This document shows, piece after piece, positions 35,851-47,967 of a stretch of DNA of 64,000 nucleotides. How positions within the stretch are numbered: position 1 is the stretch's first letter; each line of letters begins with the position of its first letter. Under the pieces are notes generated by a model. It did no database searches. It worked only from the letters and a program-made list of their open reading frames with translations, and was not told the DNA's origin. The position numbers were made by a program, and so were the translations under genes. The stretch spans positions 13,149,962 through 13,213,961 of the forward strand of contig NC_134034.1 of assembly GCF_964204645.1 (NCBI RefSeq). The letters run 5' to 3'. This DNA comes from Tubulanus polymorphus. Lineage: Eukaryota; Nemertea; Palaeonemertea; Tubulaniformes; Tubulanidae.

Positions 35851-37516
35851 GAGATAAGTTTGAATAAGGAATTGTGAGGCACAGTTACACCAGTGCTACT
35901 CTAGCGAACCCGTCGGAATACTGGCTTGCCGCAGTTAGTGTTGCCGTTAGCCCATTACGGAAAACATTTTTACCTCGTGGTAATAATAATACAACAGCAA
36001 TTAAGAACAGGCTATTTATCATTCAGAGGTCCGCACATTTATATATACATAACTGATATATTCTCTATGGACGTTATAGACGAGTAGACGGCCAACATTA
36101 AGTACCGATCGTTCATCGTAGCCATTAGTCCTGTTGTCCGCCGCCGCCGCGGGACGTAAGTGTGATTATGCTTTTTATAATGCCGCCGCGGCGTGGCGCC
36201 GAATCCCTCGCGTACCGTGCGCGCGCGTTGTACATTCGCTATTTACCGACGATAAACGACCCAAGTAACGTTACACAATAAAACCCGGTTCGGATCGATT
36301 CCGTCCGCGCCCGGCGGTATTCACTCGCATCGCTCGGCGCGACGACGCTGATAGCCCCTAATTCATCTATCTATTTCAACCGATGTCTCTAATGGCCACC
36401 GAATGGGTTGCATTAAAAGCAATGTGACCGAGGAAGTACTGCCGGCCATTATTCAATCGGAACGTGACACGTGACACAATGACGTTCCTCTCTCGGGAAG
36501 AGGCGCACGGATAATGCATGAATGTTATCCGATATTGGCAGAAAAAAATGGTGACATCACCGTGACGTCTGGAATGATGACGCAGGCCTTTTTTGATTAC
36601 TCTGTGTAGGGAATTTTTCTAAAAGAAATACAAGTAGGAGGGCCAAGTAGGCTCATGTCGAGTATTTTTAGGGAGAGAAAAAGGGCACTTTTTCATCGTA
36701 AAACGGTACACTTTTTATTGAAACGGGGCAGACCATAAATACGACATCTTCGCGAGCAGTGCTCCCAGTAATTTAATATAGGGCCTTAATATATTGGCTT
36801 TGACTAGGGCATCTCTCAATTCTTAAGAGATGACCATACAGCCTAGACCAACTTCGGTTTTCGTAGCTAGTCGACTAGTGGTCGGAACTAATAACCGAAC
36901 GCACGATAGCGCGATCATAACATATTTCACAGTGTCGGCCATCTTGGAATTGGGTCGGAACTAGAGCGACTGTGCTCAATCCCGTGATCGACCATTTCCG
37001 GACCATAGTTCCGATTAACTGACATTCGGTTTCGTTTAGTTCGACTTATAGTCGACTAACTCAGATAACCGAAGTTCGCCCTAATTACATAAACAATGCC
37101 ATTCGCCAAAAAAAAAACTATTTCTGCCATCTGTACAATCGCCTGAGCTGACAGGGGCTCTAGTGAATCGGCCGAGGATTTCCCTACAGGTCTAGCTATG
37201 CGTGCGCCGGAAAGCCGAGGTCTGGTCCTATAAAAAAAAGAAAAAAAACAGTCCCGACATCGATTATTTCGTAGTCGAATTCACTGGTGATTTTTCTATG
37301 GCTTGTACTCGAGTCAGTCAAATCTTAACCGACGGCAACTGTAGACGTCGAAAGCACTTGACCGACGAGACTTCTAGAGAAAACAGTTATTCGATTCATC
37401 CCTAAAAGCGCTCGGTTAAAAATAGGTGACTTCAATTGTCTGGAACGTGTCGAGAGGACGAAACAGTCTGCACAGACAGACTAACCTTATAAAATTAGCG
37501 CCAGTATTGAAACCTA
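35851..37516. other. Intergenic, locally GC-rich
   Basis: 36120-36345 is strongly CpG-rich (GCCGCCGCCGCGGGACG, GCGCGCGCG), which could be promoter-like, but no associated exon was recognised. The remainder is AT-rich. Confidence 0.4.
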
Positions 37517-37656
37517 GGGCCGGTTGCACAGTCATGGCTTAGACTTAAGACCAGTCTAAGACCAACTTTGTTCTATAGTCAATCTAACAATCTAAGACCA
37601 GTCTCAACATTTTAAGACCACTTTTGGACTTAAGTCACGACTGTGCAACTAGCCCC
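37517..37656 (-). mobile_element. GTTGCA-ended MITE, copy in reverse
   Basis: GGGCCGGTTGCACAGTCATG at the left and CACGACTGTGCAACTAGCCC at the right: terminal inverted repeats of about 30 bp. It has the best-preserved ends of the family in this window. Confidence 0.88.
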
Positions 37657-38387
37657 TGGTGTTAGTAGATCCAAGGATGAACATTCAAAACAACGTTAAA
37701 GCCTTCCCGAAACCGCAATCCTTAAATCTCGTTGTATTTAACCCTGACAATACCGCAGTTTAACCTTTATATACCCGAGTACGAAGGTCCCAATTTGATT
37801 CTGGTGTGCCATGAACCCTTCGGTTTAGATTTCCACTTCTTCAAAAACAATTCCAAGATTTCGATATTCATTTCATTTTCAAATTTAAAATCAAGATCGT
37901 TAAATTTTGCTTCGCTATTTTCAATGAAAATTAGAATTTTATTTCTATGGAACTGACTGTAATTAGTCACGGTATCTGGGGGCACCTAATCCTCTGGCAG
38001 AGCGGGAACCAGTCCGTCTAAATCGCGCTCGCTCTGCTGTTTCATTCTCGCTGGAGATGATGACGATGATGATGTATTACCATGAAACTGACGGCGGTCG
38101 TTTGTCTCGGAGGAAAGAAAAAAAAGAAAAAAAATACCAGACAGCGACGAAGATAAGCGGACGGCGCTTATATCGAAATCGTCGGGGAGATTTCAGTAGG
38201 ATCTTATACGGCGCATTAAAAAGATATCGCAGAAATTGCTTTGTTTGTGTGGTGTATATTTTAGCGAATATGATGACATCAATGTATCTTTGATGACAAC
38301 GATGATTGAGATGACAATAACGAAGATATAAACCGTTAAATCGTCAATAGTCGATGTGTCTTTTGTTCATATTGATGAGATGTTTTA
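37657..38387. other. Region downstream of GPCR2
   Basis: Contains a short GATGAT run near 38057 and no supported exon. Candidate 3' sequences for the - strand GPCR2 lie here; no AATAAA was pinned down. Confidence 0.4.
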
Positions 38388-39425
38388 TCAACGACAACAG
38401 GTTTTTCCGTTTCCAGACCAAATCGCCAAAAGGTTATCCCTGAAGTTCTGATTGACAGTGAAGTAAATGAAAAAGTTGATACAAGAATTCAATGTGGTCG
38501 TTAAGCCGCCTATTGTATAGAATACCGGCCACAGCCTCGGAAGCTGCGTTGCGTATCTGGCGAGCTCGATAAAAACCTGCGGAAATTCCAGTAACACAGA
38601 CGCCGTGCAAACGTAGATTACGATGACCGTTGCTTTCGTATGGGAGTTCGATTTCGTACCGCCACCAGACGGCGCTGTCGACGACGGGTGTCGTAGTAAC
38701 AAACTACGCCGCCTATTAGCGGCGAGCCAAATTAACAAGGCCGCATCGGTGAGCGCGGTTAGCAGTACGGGTACTAGGGTGCCGGAGATGCGTCGTATGA
38801 TGGCGGCGTTGGCGCTGAAACTGTCAGTATTTCTGAACAGAACGTGATCCAAACCGACGCATTTGAACGTTAACTCTTGAATGGTGTAAGCGAATAATCG
38901 GTTGAAGATATTCACCACGAGAAATGCACAGGTCATCGACGCGCTGAACACAATCAAACGGCGTGAAGTGATTATAATCGGGGCTTTTAACGGGAAAACT
39001 ATGACGAACAAACGCTCGAATTGAATCAAAACCGTCACCCAGTTACGCGCGGCGAGGAGCGTATCGCTCGGGATGACCAGTGCGCGAAGAACGCGTGGAA
39101 ATATCTGTTGCGGGTTACGCATGAAAACGTAGGGACCGTACAGGGTGTAATACGCGATATACAGAACGGGTTCTTTGGCCAGTTTGACGAGCAGGAATCC
39201 GGTGTCGACCATGGCCAGGATCCACAGCGCGTAAACCGATCGACGAGATCGTCGCAGACGGCCCAACACGACGACCGTTAACACGTTCAGAGCGATACCG
39301 TTCGCGCACATGATGCCGATTCCGTAGACGGTCGTGTGGAAACGATCGTTGAATAGAGGTATCGATGTCAGTTTGGGACATGGCGGCGAAGATGAGCTAT
39401 TGTCGACGATCAGTGGCGGTAACAT
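38388..39425 (-). CDS. Intronless class A GPCR, FMRFamide-receptor-like (GPCR2)
   Basis: A 345-residue seven-helix receptor. The start is the ATG at 39425, with an in-frame TAA 9 nt upstream; TGA ends at 38388. TM1 is about 32-56 (Asn47), TM2 64-88 (Asp74), TM3 ends in ERL 137-139 within ARNWVTVLIQFERLFVIVFP, and TM4 is 156-178. Cys189 is in ECL2, TM5 about 212-236, TM6 has LEFP (279-282) and TM7 has NFFIY (317-321). NSS at residue 9 is a potential N-glycosylation site. As in GPCR1, the TM3 disulphide cysteine is missing and DRY is replaced by ERL. Asn47, ERL and Cys189 fall at identical residue numbers in both, which supports paralogy. Ligand and G-protein partner are unknown. Confidence 0.92.
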   Translation of the reverse strand: MLPPLIVDNSSSSPPCPKLTSIPLFNDRFHTTVYGIGIMCANGIALNVLTVVVLGRLRRSRRSVYALWILAMVDTGFLLVKLAKEPVLYIAYYTLYGPYVFMRNPQQIFPRVLRALVIPSDTLLAARNWVTVLIQFERLFVIVFPLKAPIIITSRRLIVFSASMTCAFLVVNIFNRLFAYTIQELTFKCVGLDHVLFRNTDSFSANAAIIRRISGTLVPVLLTALTDAALLIWLAANRRRSLLLRHPSSTAPSGGGTKSNSHTKATVIVIYVCTASVLLEFPQVFIELARYATQLPRLWPVFYTIGGLTTTLNSCINFFIYFTVNQNFRDNLLAIWSGNGKTCCR

Positions 39426-40924
39426 CGTCGATTAAGCCTTAAATTCGTCGCTAATACGAGTCTATTCACGCATGCCGAAGTTTCTAAACGTAAAATCGAA
39501 TACCTTTACAATAAAACTCGCGGAGCCCGGAATCGAATGTTTTGTCGATGAATAGAAATTAGCTAAACGCGGCTACGCTTTCGAAATTGACGCCTGATAA
39601 TGATTAGATTAATTTATAACCGAGATGAAATTCAAAGCGTTTATAGGATCGGTTCTTATTTTGCGAATGACAAAAATGAAATTCGACGACGGCATTGCGT
39701 GCAAAGTTTATTTATATTCTCGCTACTCGATTCTGTTCTAACACCAGACAGTGTTCGCAATACCTATCGTAGATCGTTGCCCAAAGACGAGCGACACGTA
39801 AGCTGTTCAATAGGTTCCAACGCCATTGCAAGTTGTGACGTCAGCATAGACGAACAAGCTCTAAATTGATATAGATTTTTAGCACAGTAAAGTTGCGAAA
39901 AGTCGAGATTTTAATCTAGAAATGTTTTGAATGATGAAGGATAGCTACAAAAAATACCTCACCGGTCCGAAAATTAGCCCCAACCCGTTACCCTAGCCAA
40001 TGGGCAGCCATTACCCTAGCCCTAGCTACGAAATAACCCTAACAACAGATCAGTAGAAACCCTAACCCCAGGACTCGAATCTGAGGGCGTTGACATGCCA
40101 GCCGAGCATGCTAACCACGCACATAGACCAGTAGTGACTTAACGGGCTTGTATAGGTTTGTCTGGTCAGTGTGGTGACTAGTAGCCGAACGCCGTTACCA
40201 GAACCCCGGCGTGATTCTGGATTTGAGAATAAAATCCCAGATTGGATGATATCCACCACCCAGAAGGGTGGTAGCAACACCCAAAATATTTCTAATTTTC
40301 AAATAAACTTTTTAGATCAATCCATTCTTGGGATTTTACTCATCACTGATATTGGGATTTTATCACTGATATTGTGACTCATAACCGAATCGTCTAGATT
40401 TTAAATCTACGATAGATTTTCTAAAATAGGTGAATTGAAAATTCAAATCTGAAATGGCACGACTTTTCACCGTCAGGAACCAAATCTCGTAAATATGTGG
40501 GAAAAAATGTTAGTTTATTTCCGAATAATGAATTTAAAGAAAAAAAAATGTTATTTTACACGAAAATTTCCCCCGAGGACGCTGCCGCATTAGTGCGTTC
40601 TATAATACTTTAGTACGCGTTCGATTTATTACCATTGTAACAACATTGCGTGCCGGAAAATTAAACAGACATAAAATTAAGAATCGATGGGAAAACGCAT
40701 TGATATTTTCCATATCGTTGTGATCTACTAAAAGCCACTTACAAAAAAATCACTACTGAAATATTGATCAGAAACCATTTTATCATATTTTGCCGAATTC
40801 TCCTTTAGTCCGAACCAATCAGATAACAACACGAAGCATTCAGTCTTCGGAGAGATGTGGTCCCGTTCTTTATGTTCCGACCGCCGAAATAGAATTTTGA
40901 TGCTAATAATCAATACACGTGTCG
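39426..40924. other. Upstream of GPCR2; degenerate tRNA-like repeat
   Basis: Around 40060-40125 the - strand carries a tRNA-like head (TGGTTAGCATGCTCGG, then GATTCGAGTCCTGG), probably a SINE fragment. Next to it are irregular CCCTAA/CCCTAG words that are not a telomere array. No exon recognised. Confidence 0.45.
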
Positions 40925-41770
40925 AGGGAGGATGTGTCTACTAGGACAGGGGTTTGTACTGTGACAGAGTCTCATGATGTCATCAGGTTCAAATCTCTGT
41001 GAGGTAGGATGTGTCTACTAGGACAGGGGTTTGTACTGTGACAGAGTCTCATGATGTCATCAGGTTCAAATCTCTGTGAGGGAGGATGTGTCTACCAGGA
41101 CACGGGTTTGTACTGTGACAGAGTCTCATGATGTCATCAGGTTCAAATCTCTGTGAGGGAGGATGTATCTACCAGGACACGGGTTTGTACTGTGACAGAG
41201 TCTCATGATGTCATCAGGTTCAAATCCCTTTGAGGGAGGATGTTTCTACTAGGACAGGGGTTTGTACTGTGACAGAGTCTCACGATGTCATCAGGTTCAA
41301 ATCCCTGTGAGGGAGGATGTGTCTACTAGGACAGGGGTTTGTACTGTGACAGAGTCTCGCGATGTCATCAGGTTCAAATCCCTGTGAGGGAGGATGTGTC
41401 TACTAGGACAGGGGTTTGTACTGTGACAGAGTCTCGCGATGTCATCAGGTTCAAATCCCTGTGAGGGAGGATGTGTCTACTAGGACAGGGGTTTGTACCG
41501 TGACAGAGTCTCATGATGCCATCAGGTTTAAATCCCTGTGAGGGAGGATGTGTCTACTAGGACAGGGGTTTGTACTGTGACAGTCTCATGATGCCATCAG
41601 GTTCAAATCCCTGTGAGGGAGGATGTGTCTACTAGAGCAGGGGTTTGTACTGTGACAGAGTCTCGTGATGTCACCAGGTTCAAATCCCTGTGAGGGAGGA
41701 TGTGTCTACTAGGACAGGGGTTTGTACTATGACAGAGTCTCATGATGTCATCAGGTTTAAATCCCAACCG
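40925..41770 (+). repeat. 77-bp minisatellite, about 11 units, derived from foldback MITE arm
   Basis: GGATGTGTCTACTAGGACAG starts at 40930, 41007, 41084 and onward every 77 bp. Each unit ends in CATCAGGTTCAAATCCCTGT, the tRNA-B-box-like core of the foldback element arm, and includes GGGGTTTGTACTGTGACAGA. Neighbouring units share variants (CATGATG versus CGCGATG), consistent with local amplification. An inverted array lies at 51.1-51.3 kb. Confidence 0.93.
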
Positions 41771-43139
41771 AAGAGAATACACTCAGAATGGGAACCTCAC
41801 CCAAACTTGGCCAGGGACGCTTTTAGCTCAGTTACTTACGCGAAAATATGACGTACAATGATCGAATTGTAAATAAGCAGCTTATCACATTTCTACCCGA
41901 TTGAGCATCTCTACCGCCTACATCGCGTGAGTGATAAACTACATGATACATCTAACGACAACTAGTTAAAAACAAACAGCACGTTTCTAACGTTGACGAG
42001 ATATTCGCGCGAGGCAAATTCATCGGATGGCTCTTACTAGCGACAGGGATAGAAATGTTCGACGAGAACACTCTGTTCACCGGCGCTATACGCATCAACC
42101 TCTTCAGTATCGGAGTGACAGGTTCGATCGAAATGTTTTCCTCGATTTTTCTATTCTCTACTCGGAATAGAGTAGGCGTGAAATAATCTACTTACGCCGA
42201 GTCCTCGCGATCGATTGGTATGAACGCGCCTGTGAGGGGGCGGGATGGGTCCGTAACAAATCCGTCGGATTTTCCGCTTGTGGCAAGTGAGGATTGCACC
42301 AGTGATCAAAATCGATTCCACGACGATCAATGAGAATTATAGCGCGTTCCCACAATAGTCAGTAGTGGTGGACCAAATTTAGAACGGACCAAATAAACGC
42401 CGGACGTCGTTAACACAGATATTCAACCTGTTTGTTATCTCAGTGGTCCAGCGATACACTGAGATTGAGAGGCCATTAATTAAAAGCAAAGTTTCTATTC
42501 AATATTACTATGTCGTTGAACGCTCTTTCTTCGAATACCCAAATTTACATTGAGGTCATAGCGACGTATACCCCCCGCCCTCTGGTGTTGGATGAAAACA
42601 AGTCCTTGGCCTTCTGCGCCGCCTACGATCTTCATCGAGCATCTTCTTCCACCGACGATTAGATTTCTTAAGACTGTTTCGCGAATTCGACTAAAATAGG
42701 TTTTTTTCGCCGCCGTCTTTGTTTCACCGAATGCCGAACAGAAGCTGTTTGAAATGTCAGTTCCATTAGCGGTAGGTAGTTCGATAGTGAAGCCGAGGGT
42801 TGTAATATCTATTGTGTCGACAAATGAAATAAAAAGATGCTTCTTACGTCGTCGACACGCGAACTTTTCGACGGATTTGCGCTTGTGTTTTAACTCTTTC
42901 CAGGCACACGAGAGCTTTCGGAGAAACCTGGACGGGAAAGGAAAACAACATCGTTAAATAGTCCTCGACTGAAAGTGATCGTATAGACGAGGCTGCTGGT
43001 TGGAACAGTGTCGTATCTCCGCATCAGGCAATGGTTTAATGTTGCAATTCGTTTTAGGGCATATGGTTTTAAGACACAATTCGAACACTTTAGTCAGTGC
43101 ATTTGGTCCGGAGTGCAAATGTGGTAATAGCGGTTTCCA
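41771..43139. other. Intergenic, no supported gene
   Basis: Contains one fragment of the dispersed family (GCTTGTGGCAAGTGAGGATT, about 42279). A stretch around 42600-42960 has no recognised product. Confidence 0.4.
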
Positions 43140-43400
43140 CTCGTGGCAAGTGACGATACACCAGGTGTCGCTAGTGTACAGTAGGACAATGCAACAATAG
43201 AAGATTCGTGGCACGTGAAAGATCCACCAGGTGTCACTAGTGTACAGTAGGACATCAACTGCTGCGACAATAGAAGATTCCACTTGTGGCAAGTGAGGAT
43301 CTTCCAAGTGCTGCTTGCTCCTGTTACAATAGAGCATCATTCCACTTGACCCATGGCCATCGATGATCCACCAGGTGTCGCTTATAGTAGTAACAACTGG
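43140..43400 (+). repeat. GTGTCGCTAGTGTAC family, three to four monomers
   Basis: Units with ACCAGGTGTCGCTAGTGTAC, AGTAGGACATCAACTGCTGC and GACAATAGAAGATTCCACTT, period about 75-80 bp. The last unit is degenerate. Confidence 0.88.
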
Positions 43401-43986
43401 TCTTCGAAAAGAATCAACTATCTATAAAAACTTCAACGTCTCTGAAATTCATCAAAATATATCCAAAAATTAACCTACGTTCCCCGAACGTTAAGGAGTC
43501 CGTAGAAATCTATATGAAATGAAAATGAACTATATTTGAAGTTATCGCACGGAAACGCACGCCGTCTAGCGGGATAGCTGGTGGAACGGGTTCTCATTTC
43601 TTGAGGTAAAAACCTAGCTACCCCGGACGACGGAACGTTACTCGTGAGATCTGGTGCCGAGCACTACAAGTACAATCATTATTCCGCTCTCTACGGAGAG
43701 AAGTTCTCATTTCGCGTTCATGGCGATATAAGTTTCGAGTTACCGACGAAGGATTTCGATACAGCAGTTTGAGGACCCGGTAAACAAAAGCGGCAACAAC
43801 TCTCGGAGTAGTCGAGAGGCGTCGGAGAAGATTGAACCAATAAACCGAGACGGAATGTATGAAAGCGTCGTGCACGAGCGGACTCTTACACCCTCGATCC
43901 AATTCAGCTCTTTCTCCCGATCTACAAACAGCCGACTCTTAAAGATGTACGCATTATATTCATCGTTCAACGAAGAAAAGCCGTAA

Positions 43987-44447
43987 GATCCATTATATAA
44001 ATTATTCTTACTGTGCATATACAAAGTTGCATTATAGGCATCGTCAGCCGTAATGAAGATGACTGATGGCTATTATAACTCTACTAATCAATCTTGAAGC
44101 TCAAAATATTCGACGTTTCGGACTTATTCTCTAGAGGCTATCCCGGTTGTGGATTCTATCGTCCATTCCTAATTTTGCCATCAAAAACGCGCCATAACTC
44201 TCAATTCAAAAATAAAGATCCATTATATAAATTTTTCTTATCATTCTGTGTGCATATAACAACCTTTTCATAAAGGCTGGCCCTCGCTGGATGCCTGGTG
44301 GCTATTATAACTCTACTTATCTATCTTGAGACTCAAAAGATTCGACGTTCCGGACTTCTAGAGGCTATCGCGGTTGTGGATTCCACCATCCATTCCTAAT
44401 CGTTTTGCCATCAAAAATGCACCATAACTCTCAATTCAAATATATCG
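43987..44447 (+). repeat. 230-bp tandem duplication
   Basis: GATCCATTATATAAATT starts at 43987 and 44217. Both copies contain GGCTATTATAACTCTACT, TTCGACGTT and GCCATCAAAAA and end CATAACTCTCAATTCAAA. Copies differ by substitutions and small indels, so the duplication is not recent. Confidence 0.85.
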
Positions 44448-44779
44448 ACTAAAGAAAAAAGTGAAGTCGTTCTCGATATTCAGTGATTTTAACAGACTCC
44501 CGCGTGCGTCAGACAACGATTTGGCGCGAGATTAAATTCATTCGAATTTAATGTTTCAAAACGCGGTTGAATCTACACGATCCCGTGACACATCAACGTG
44601 ACATATTGGACTATCGGGATTTCGAGTGACTCTCGCTGGAAGCCTCCTCGGGGACGTCGATTTAGTAACGTGCAGATTAAAATCTTTAATTTATCTGGCA
44701 GAGAAATGAGTGTGCGTGCGAAGAGTCTTCATGTTTGTGTAAGATATTAGATGTATCGTTCAGCTTTTTAAACGGGTTC

Positions 44780-44965
44780 ATGCGGGTTCAATTGCCGTCA
44801 TGGCGGTGGAGTTCTTAATCGACGTTCTCGTATGATCACATTCTAACCCAACGCGCCAGGTTCACGCGGGTTCGAATCCCGGCATGGCGGCGGAGTTCTT
44901 GATCGGGGTTTGGTCGCATTTCAGCCCATAAGATCTCGTCTGATCACATTTTAACCCACCAAAAG
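44780..44965 (+). repeat. Two tandem units of a tRNA-3'-half-like element
   Basis: GCGGGTTCAATTGCCGTCAT and GCGGGTTCGAATCCCGGCAT head two successive units of about 90 bp. Each continues with GGCGG.GGAGTTCTT and ends with GATCACATT.TAACCC. The second holds a perfect B box. Confidence 0.6.
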
Positions 44966-45154
44966 AAAAATAGACACGACAACGATGTTCTCAACGACGC
45001 GCGGGGGATTTAGGGAGCATGCACTCACGGCGCCGAATCCCGTCGCGCTGGGATCAGTTTTGACGGTTCTTGGCATCGCGGTATAGCCAACGCGATAGTC
45101 TCGGCGCCGCCGCAGGGACTGTACACAAAAACCTGTCTCGGCCAGAGATCACTG

Positions 45155-45282
45155 CCTCCCTCCCTCCCACCCTCCCTCCCTCCCACCCTCCCTCCCTCCC
45201 ACCCTCCCTCCCTCCCTCCCTCCCACCCTCCCTCCCTCCCACCCTCCCACCCTCCCTCCCTCCCACCCTCCCTCTCTCTCTT
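45155..45282. repeat. CCCTCCCTCCCA microsatellite
   Basis: Polypyrimidine tract of CCTC/CCCA units. Long open frames on both strands over it (Pro-Ser or Gly-Glu-rich) are artefacts. Confidence 0.95.
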
Positions 45283-46369
45283 CCTGTCCAAATCTCCTCC
45301 CTACTCAACATCAGTCCTTCTCGTATAAACGACACACAGCACTCACAACCAATAACCAGTCTAGCGCGTTTTCCTTTTGATCTGTCTCCTGTGAGACGAC
45401 GCTCATCAAAAACAGTCCCCCCCCCCTTAGACTCCCCTCAGCCACACAATCAACTCGCCGCTGATTGAAAATATCAGACAACCGAAACAAACGCTTTGAA
45501 CCTAAATGGATTTCTCGTGTCCTCTAAACGCTAGAGACACCGACATCAAAGAAACGATGACGGCGCCTTTTTTAAACAGAGGTCTATCACTAGCAGCCAC
45601 GCGCTTTCTCCGCGTGCCTACACGCTGTATTGGTCGACGCAATAATTGAATAAGTGAAACGCCTTCCGAAGTTTGTGAATCGCCTGATTATCTGTTTAAC
45701 AGTCTAACAGTCGGTCCTACACGTCGACTGATCGCGGTCGCGGAAACGTTGCTAATGCCTCTTGCATTTCAAATATGAACGGACCTTTGGGGCAATAACT
45801 TGAATTAGATTTATAGGTGAGCTGTTTAAGAGCAATTTCAAGTACAATTGGGCCACCGGCACTCACCAGGTGGCGCATCATCAAAACGCTGGGTTATATT
45901 CGTAGTGAACGCATTCGGTTCATTTTCAATGATATATGAACTCGATTTTTAGGCTTCCAAATCTGAAAATTATCGAAAGATCTGATTCGGTACGGATTGC
46001 ACAGTTATGTACATTGATTTATACCTCGGGGGTCAGTCTCTGGTGTTCAATGAAGTTTCCCCGACTACCCCGACTACGACTACGCGTATTATTAATGCAT
46101 TAATCTTCATTTCTCGTCTTTGCAGATTTTCCATTTGGCAGCGGATTAAATCGAGTCTCGGTATCCGGTGCTGAGGTAAGTAGATTAAACACCCTATATC
46201 ATTAATTGTCGGGCACAGATATCGATAGCTGGCGAGTTTTAGATTCTGGTGAAAGAAAGCTTTAATCGAGATATTCAATGTCTACTGCGCGTACACGCTT
46301 TGGGAACTGTGTTTAGAAATGCGTCCGGATTCCAGTTAAACCGAAACGATTTTGGACCGATTGTGGGCG

Positions 46370-46610
46370 TCAAATTAAACCCACACAACTGTGGAACTGG
46401 TGGACCTTGGGATGATTTAGATCCCCACAACAGTGGAACTGGGGGTTCAGAGCTGATATCAAACCCATTCAATTGTGGAACTGGGTTCAGAGTCAAATTA
46501 AACCGACATAACTGTGGAACTGGGTCCAGAGTCAAGTTCAACTGACACAACTGTGAAACTGGATTCAGAGTCAAATTAGTCTCATACTGCTTTGGAACTG
46601 GGTCTGAAAT
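46370..46610 (-). repeat. 39-bp minisatellite, third array, inverted
   Basis: ACAACTGTGGAACTGGGTTC and variants repeat about six times, the reverse complement of the arrays at 15.2 and 34.4 kb. Confidence 0.88.
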
Positions 46611-46667
46611 CAAATATCAATACATCACATTAGTGAAGCTGGATATCTCTCGATTACCTTCTTACTA

Positions 46668-46800
46668 TTTTCCCTCTCCCTCTCACTCACTCTCGCTCTC
46701 TCTCTCTCACTTTCTCACTTTCTCTCTCATACTCTCGCACTCTTTCTCACACTTTTTCTCTCTCTCTCTCACACTCTCTCCCTCACTTTCTCTCACTCTC
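46668..46800. repeat. TCTC/ACTC-rich pyrimidine tract
   Basis: Degenerate CT-rich simple sequence with CACTCTCTCT and CACTTTCTC units; a matching GA-rich stretch lies at 46935-47000 in opposite composition. Confidence 0.85.
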
Positions 46801-47967
46801 ACTTCTGCTGATGATGAGTTTGTCACGAATACCGCATCAGTTTCTTCCCGGCGACTTCGTAACAAACACGACGAAAACAAAGATAATGGATTTCTTGCTA
46901 ATGACATTTTTCTTCTTTGCCGTTCTCCGGGAGCGAGCGAGCGAGTGAGAGGCGAGAGAGAGAGTGAGAGGCGAGATAGAGTGAGAGGCGAGATAGAGTG
47001 AGAGCGAACGGTCGACAATGAGCTCATAAACAATGCAATACATATGTATCGTTATGCGCTAGATGTGTTCATTAGTACTCCATATATATGCAAATTACCC
47101 AACAATCCGATATCATTCTTCGACGACGCCGGATATTCTCCTCGTGACCTTGAACGTCGTCGTCGTCGTCGTCGTCGAGTTTTTGACACCGAGTAAATTT
47201 GATATCCTTCTCGAGGCTCCTGTATATGATTCGATAATGTTTGGAGTTTTCGGCAGCGTCTGGAATGCAGTTAAGGAATGATTGAAGATTAAGCGAATCG
47301 GGACGAAGCGTGAATCTTGCCAATCAGATGCGTAACGAATCTGATGGCAACGTATCGGATTGGCCTAATACATAGACTGGTGACCATTGAGCGGGAACCT
47401 GTCCGCCCGAAAATCGTGGACAATGTAATTATCCAATGAAGGGTTTGCGCCCGCGTAAGCTTCGACGGGCGGCAACCAAACCCTGGTAAGCGAGGATGTC
47501 CATCCCACTCCCCCCATCTCTCCCCTTGACACTTCGTCCACCCGTGTAATGCGATAACGGTAGCAATCGCGAATGCGCTGAACGAACATCCGATAAACCT
47601 TTATTTGCATTTCTCCGACGCTGTTTTCGCCGCGCGGTGTCGATAAGTTCTACGTTCCTTTTAGTCGTCAATTTTTATCCGCATTTCATCACCTTCGCGT
47701 TGACAGACGACACGACGACGATGAGAGCGTCTCCGCATCATTTGCATAAATGCCGCCAGCTTTCGGTAGGAACGAAGTAATAATAATTTCTCTGCTGTCA
47801 GAAAGATAACCAGCTCGCTTATCAGTGTGGGTGACTGCGGGGCTTTTTCTTTTGACGAAGAAACACTCGCATCAGTTCAAACAAACAAAAAAAGAGAAGC
47901 CTTGTACATCCTCGTTTTCGCCTTGCTGTCTCTGCCTGTAAAGCTGTACGTGCTAACAGCGTACTCT
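46801..47967. other. Intergenic, no supported gene
   Basis: Contains a CGTCGT run near 47155 and short open frames without recognisable products. Confidence 0.4.

Noticed and set aside
39985-40070. CCCTAA-like telomere repeats
   Set aside because: The words are irregular and mixed with CCCTAG, and no tandem hexamer array exists.
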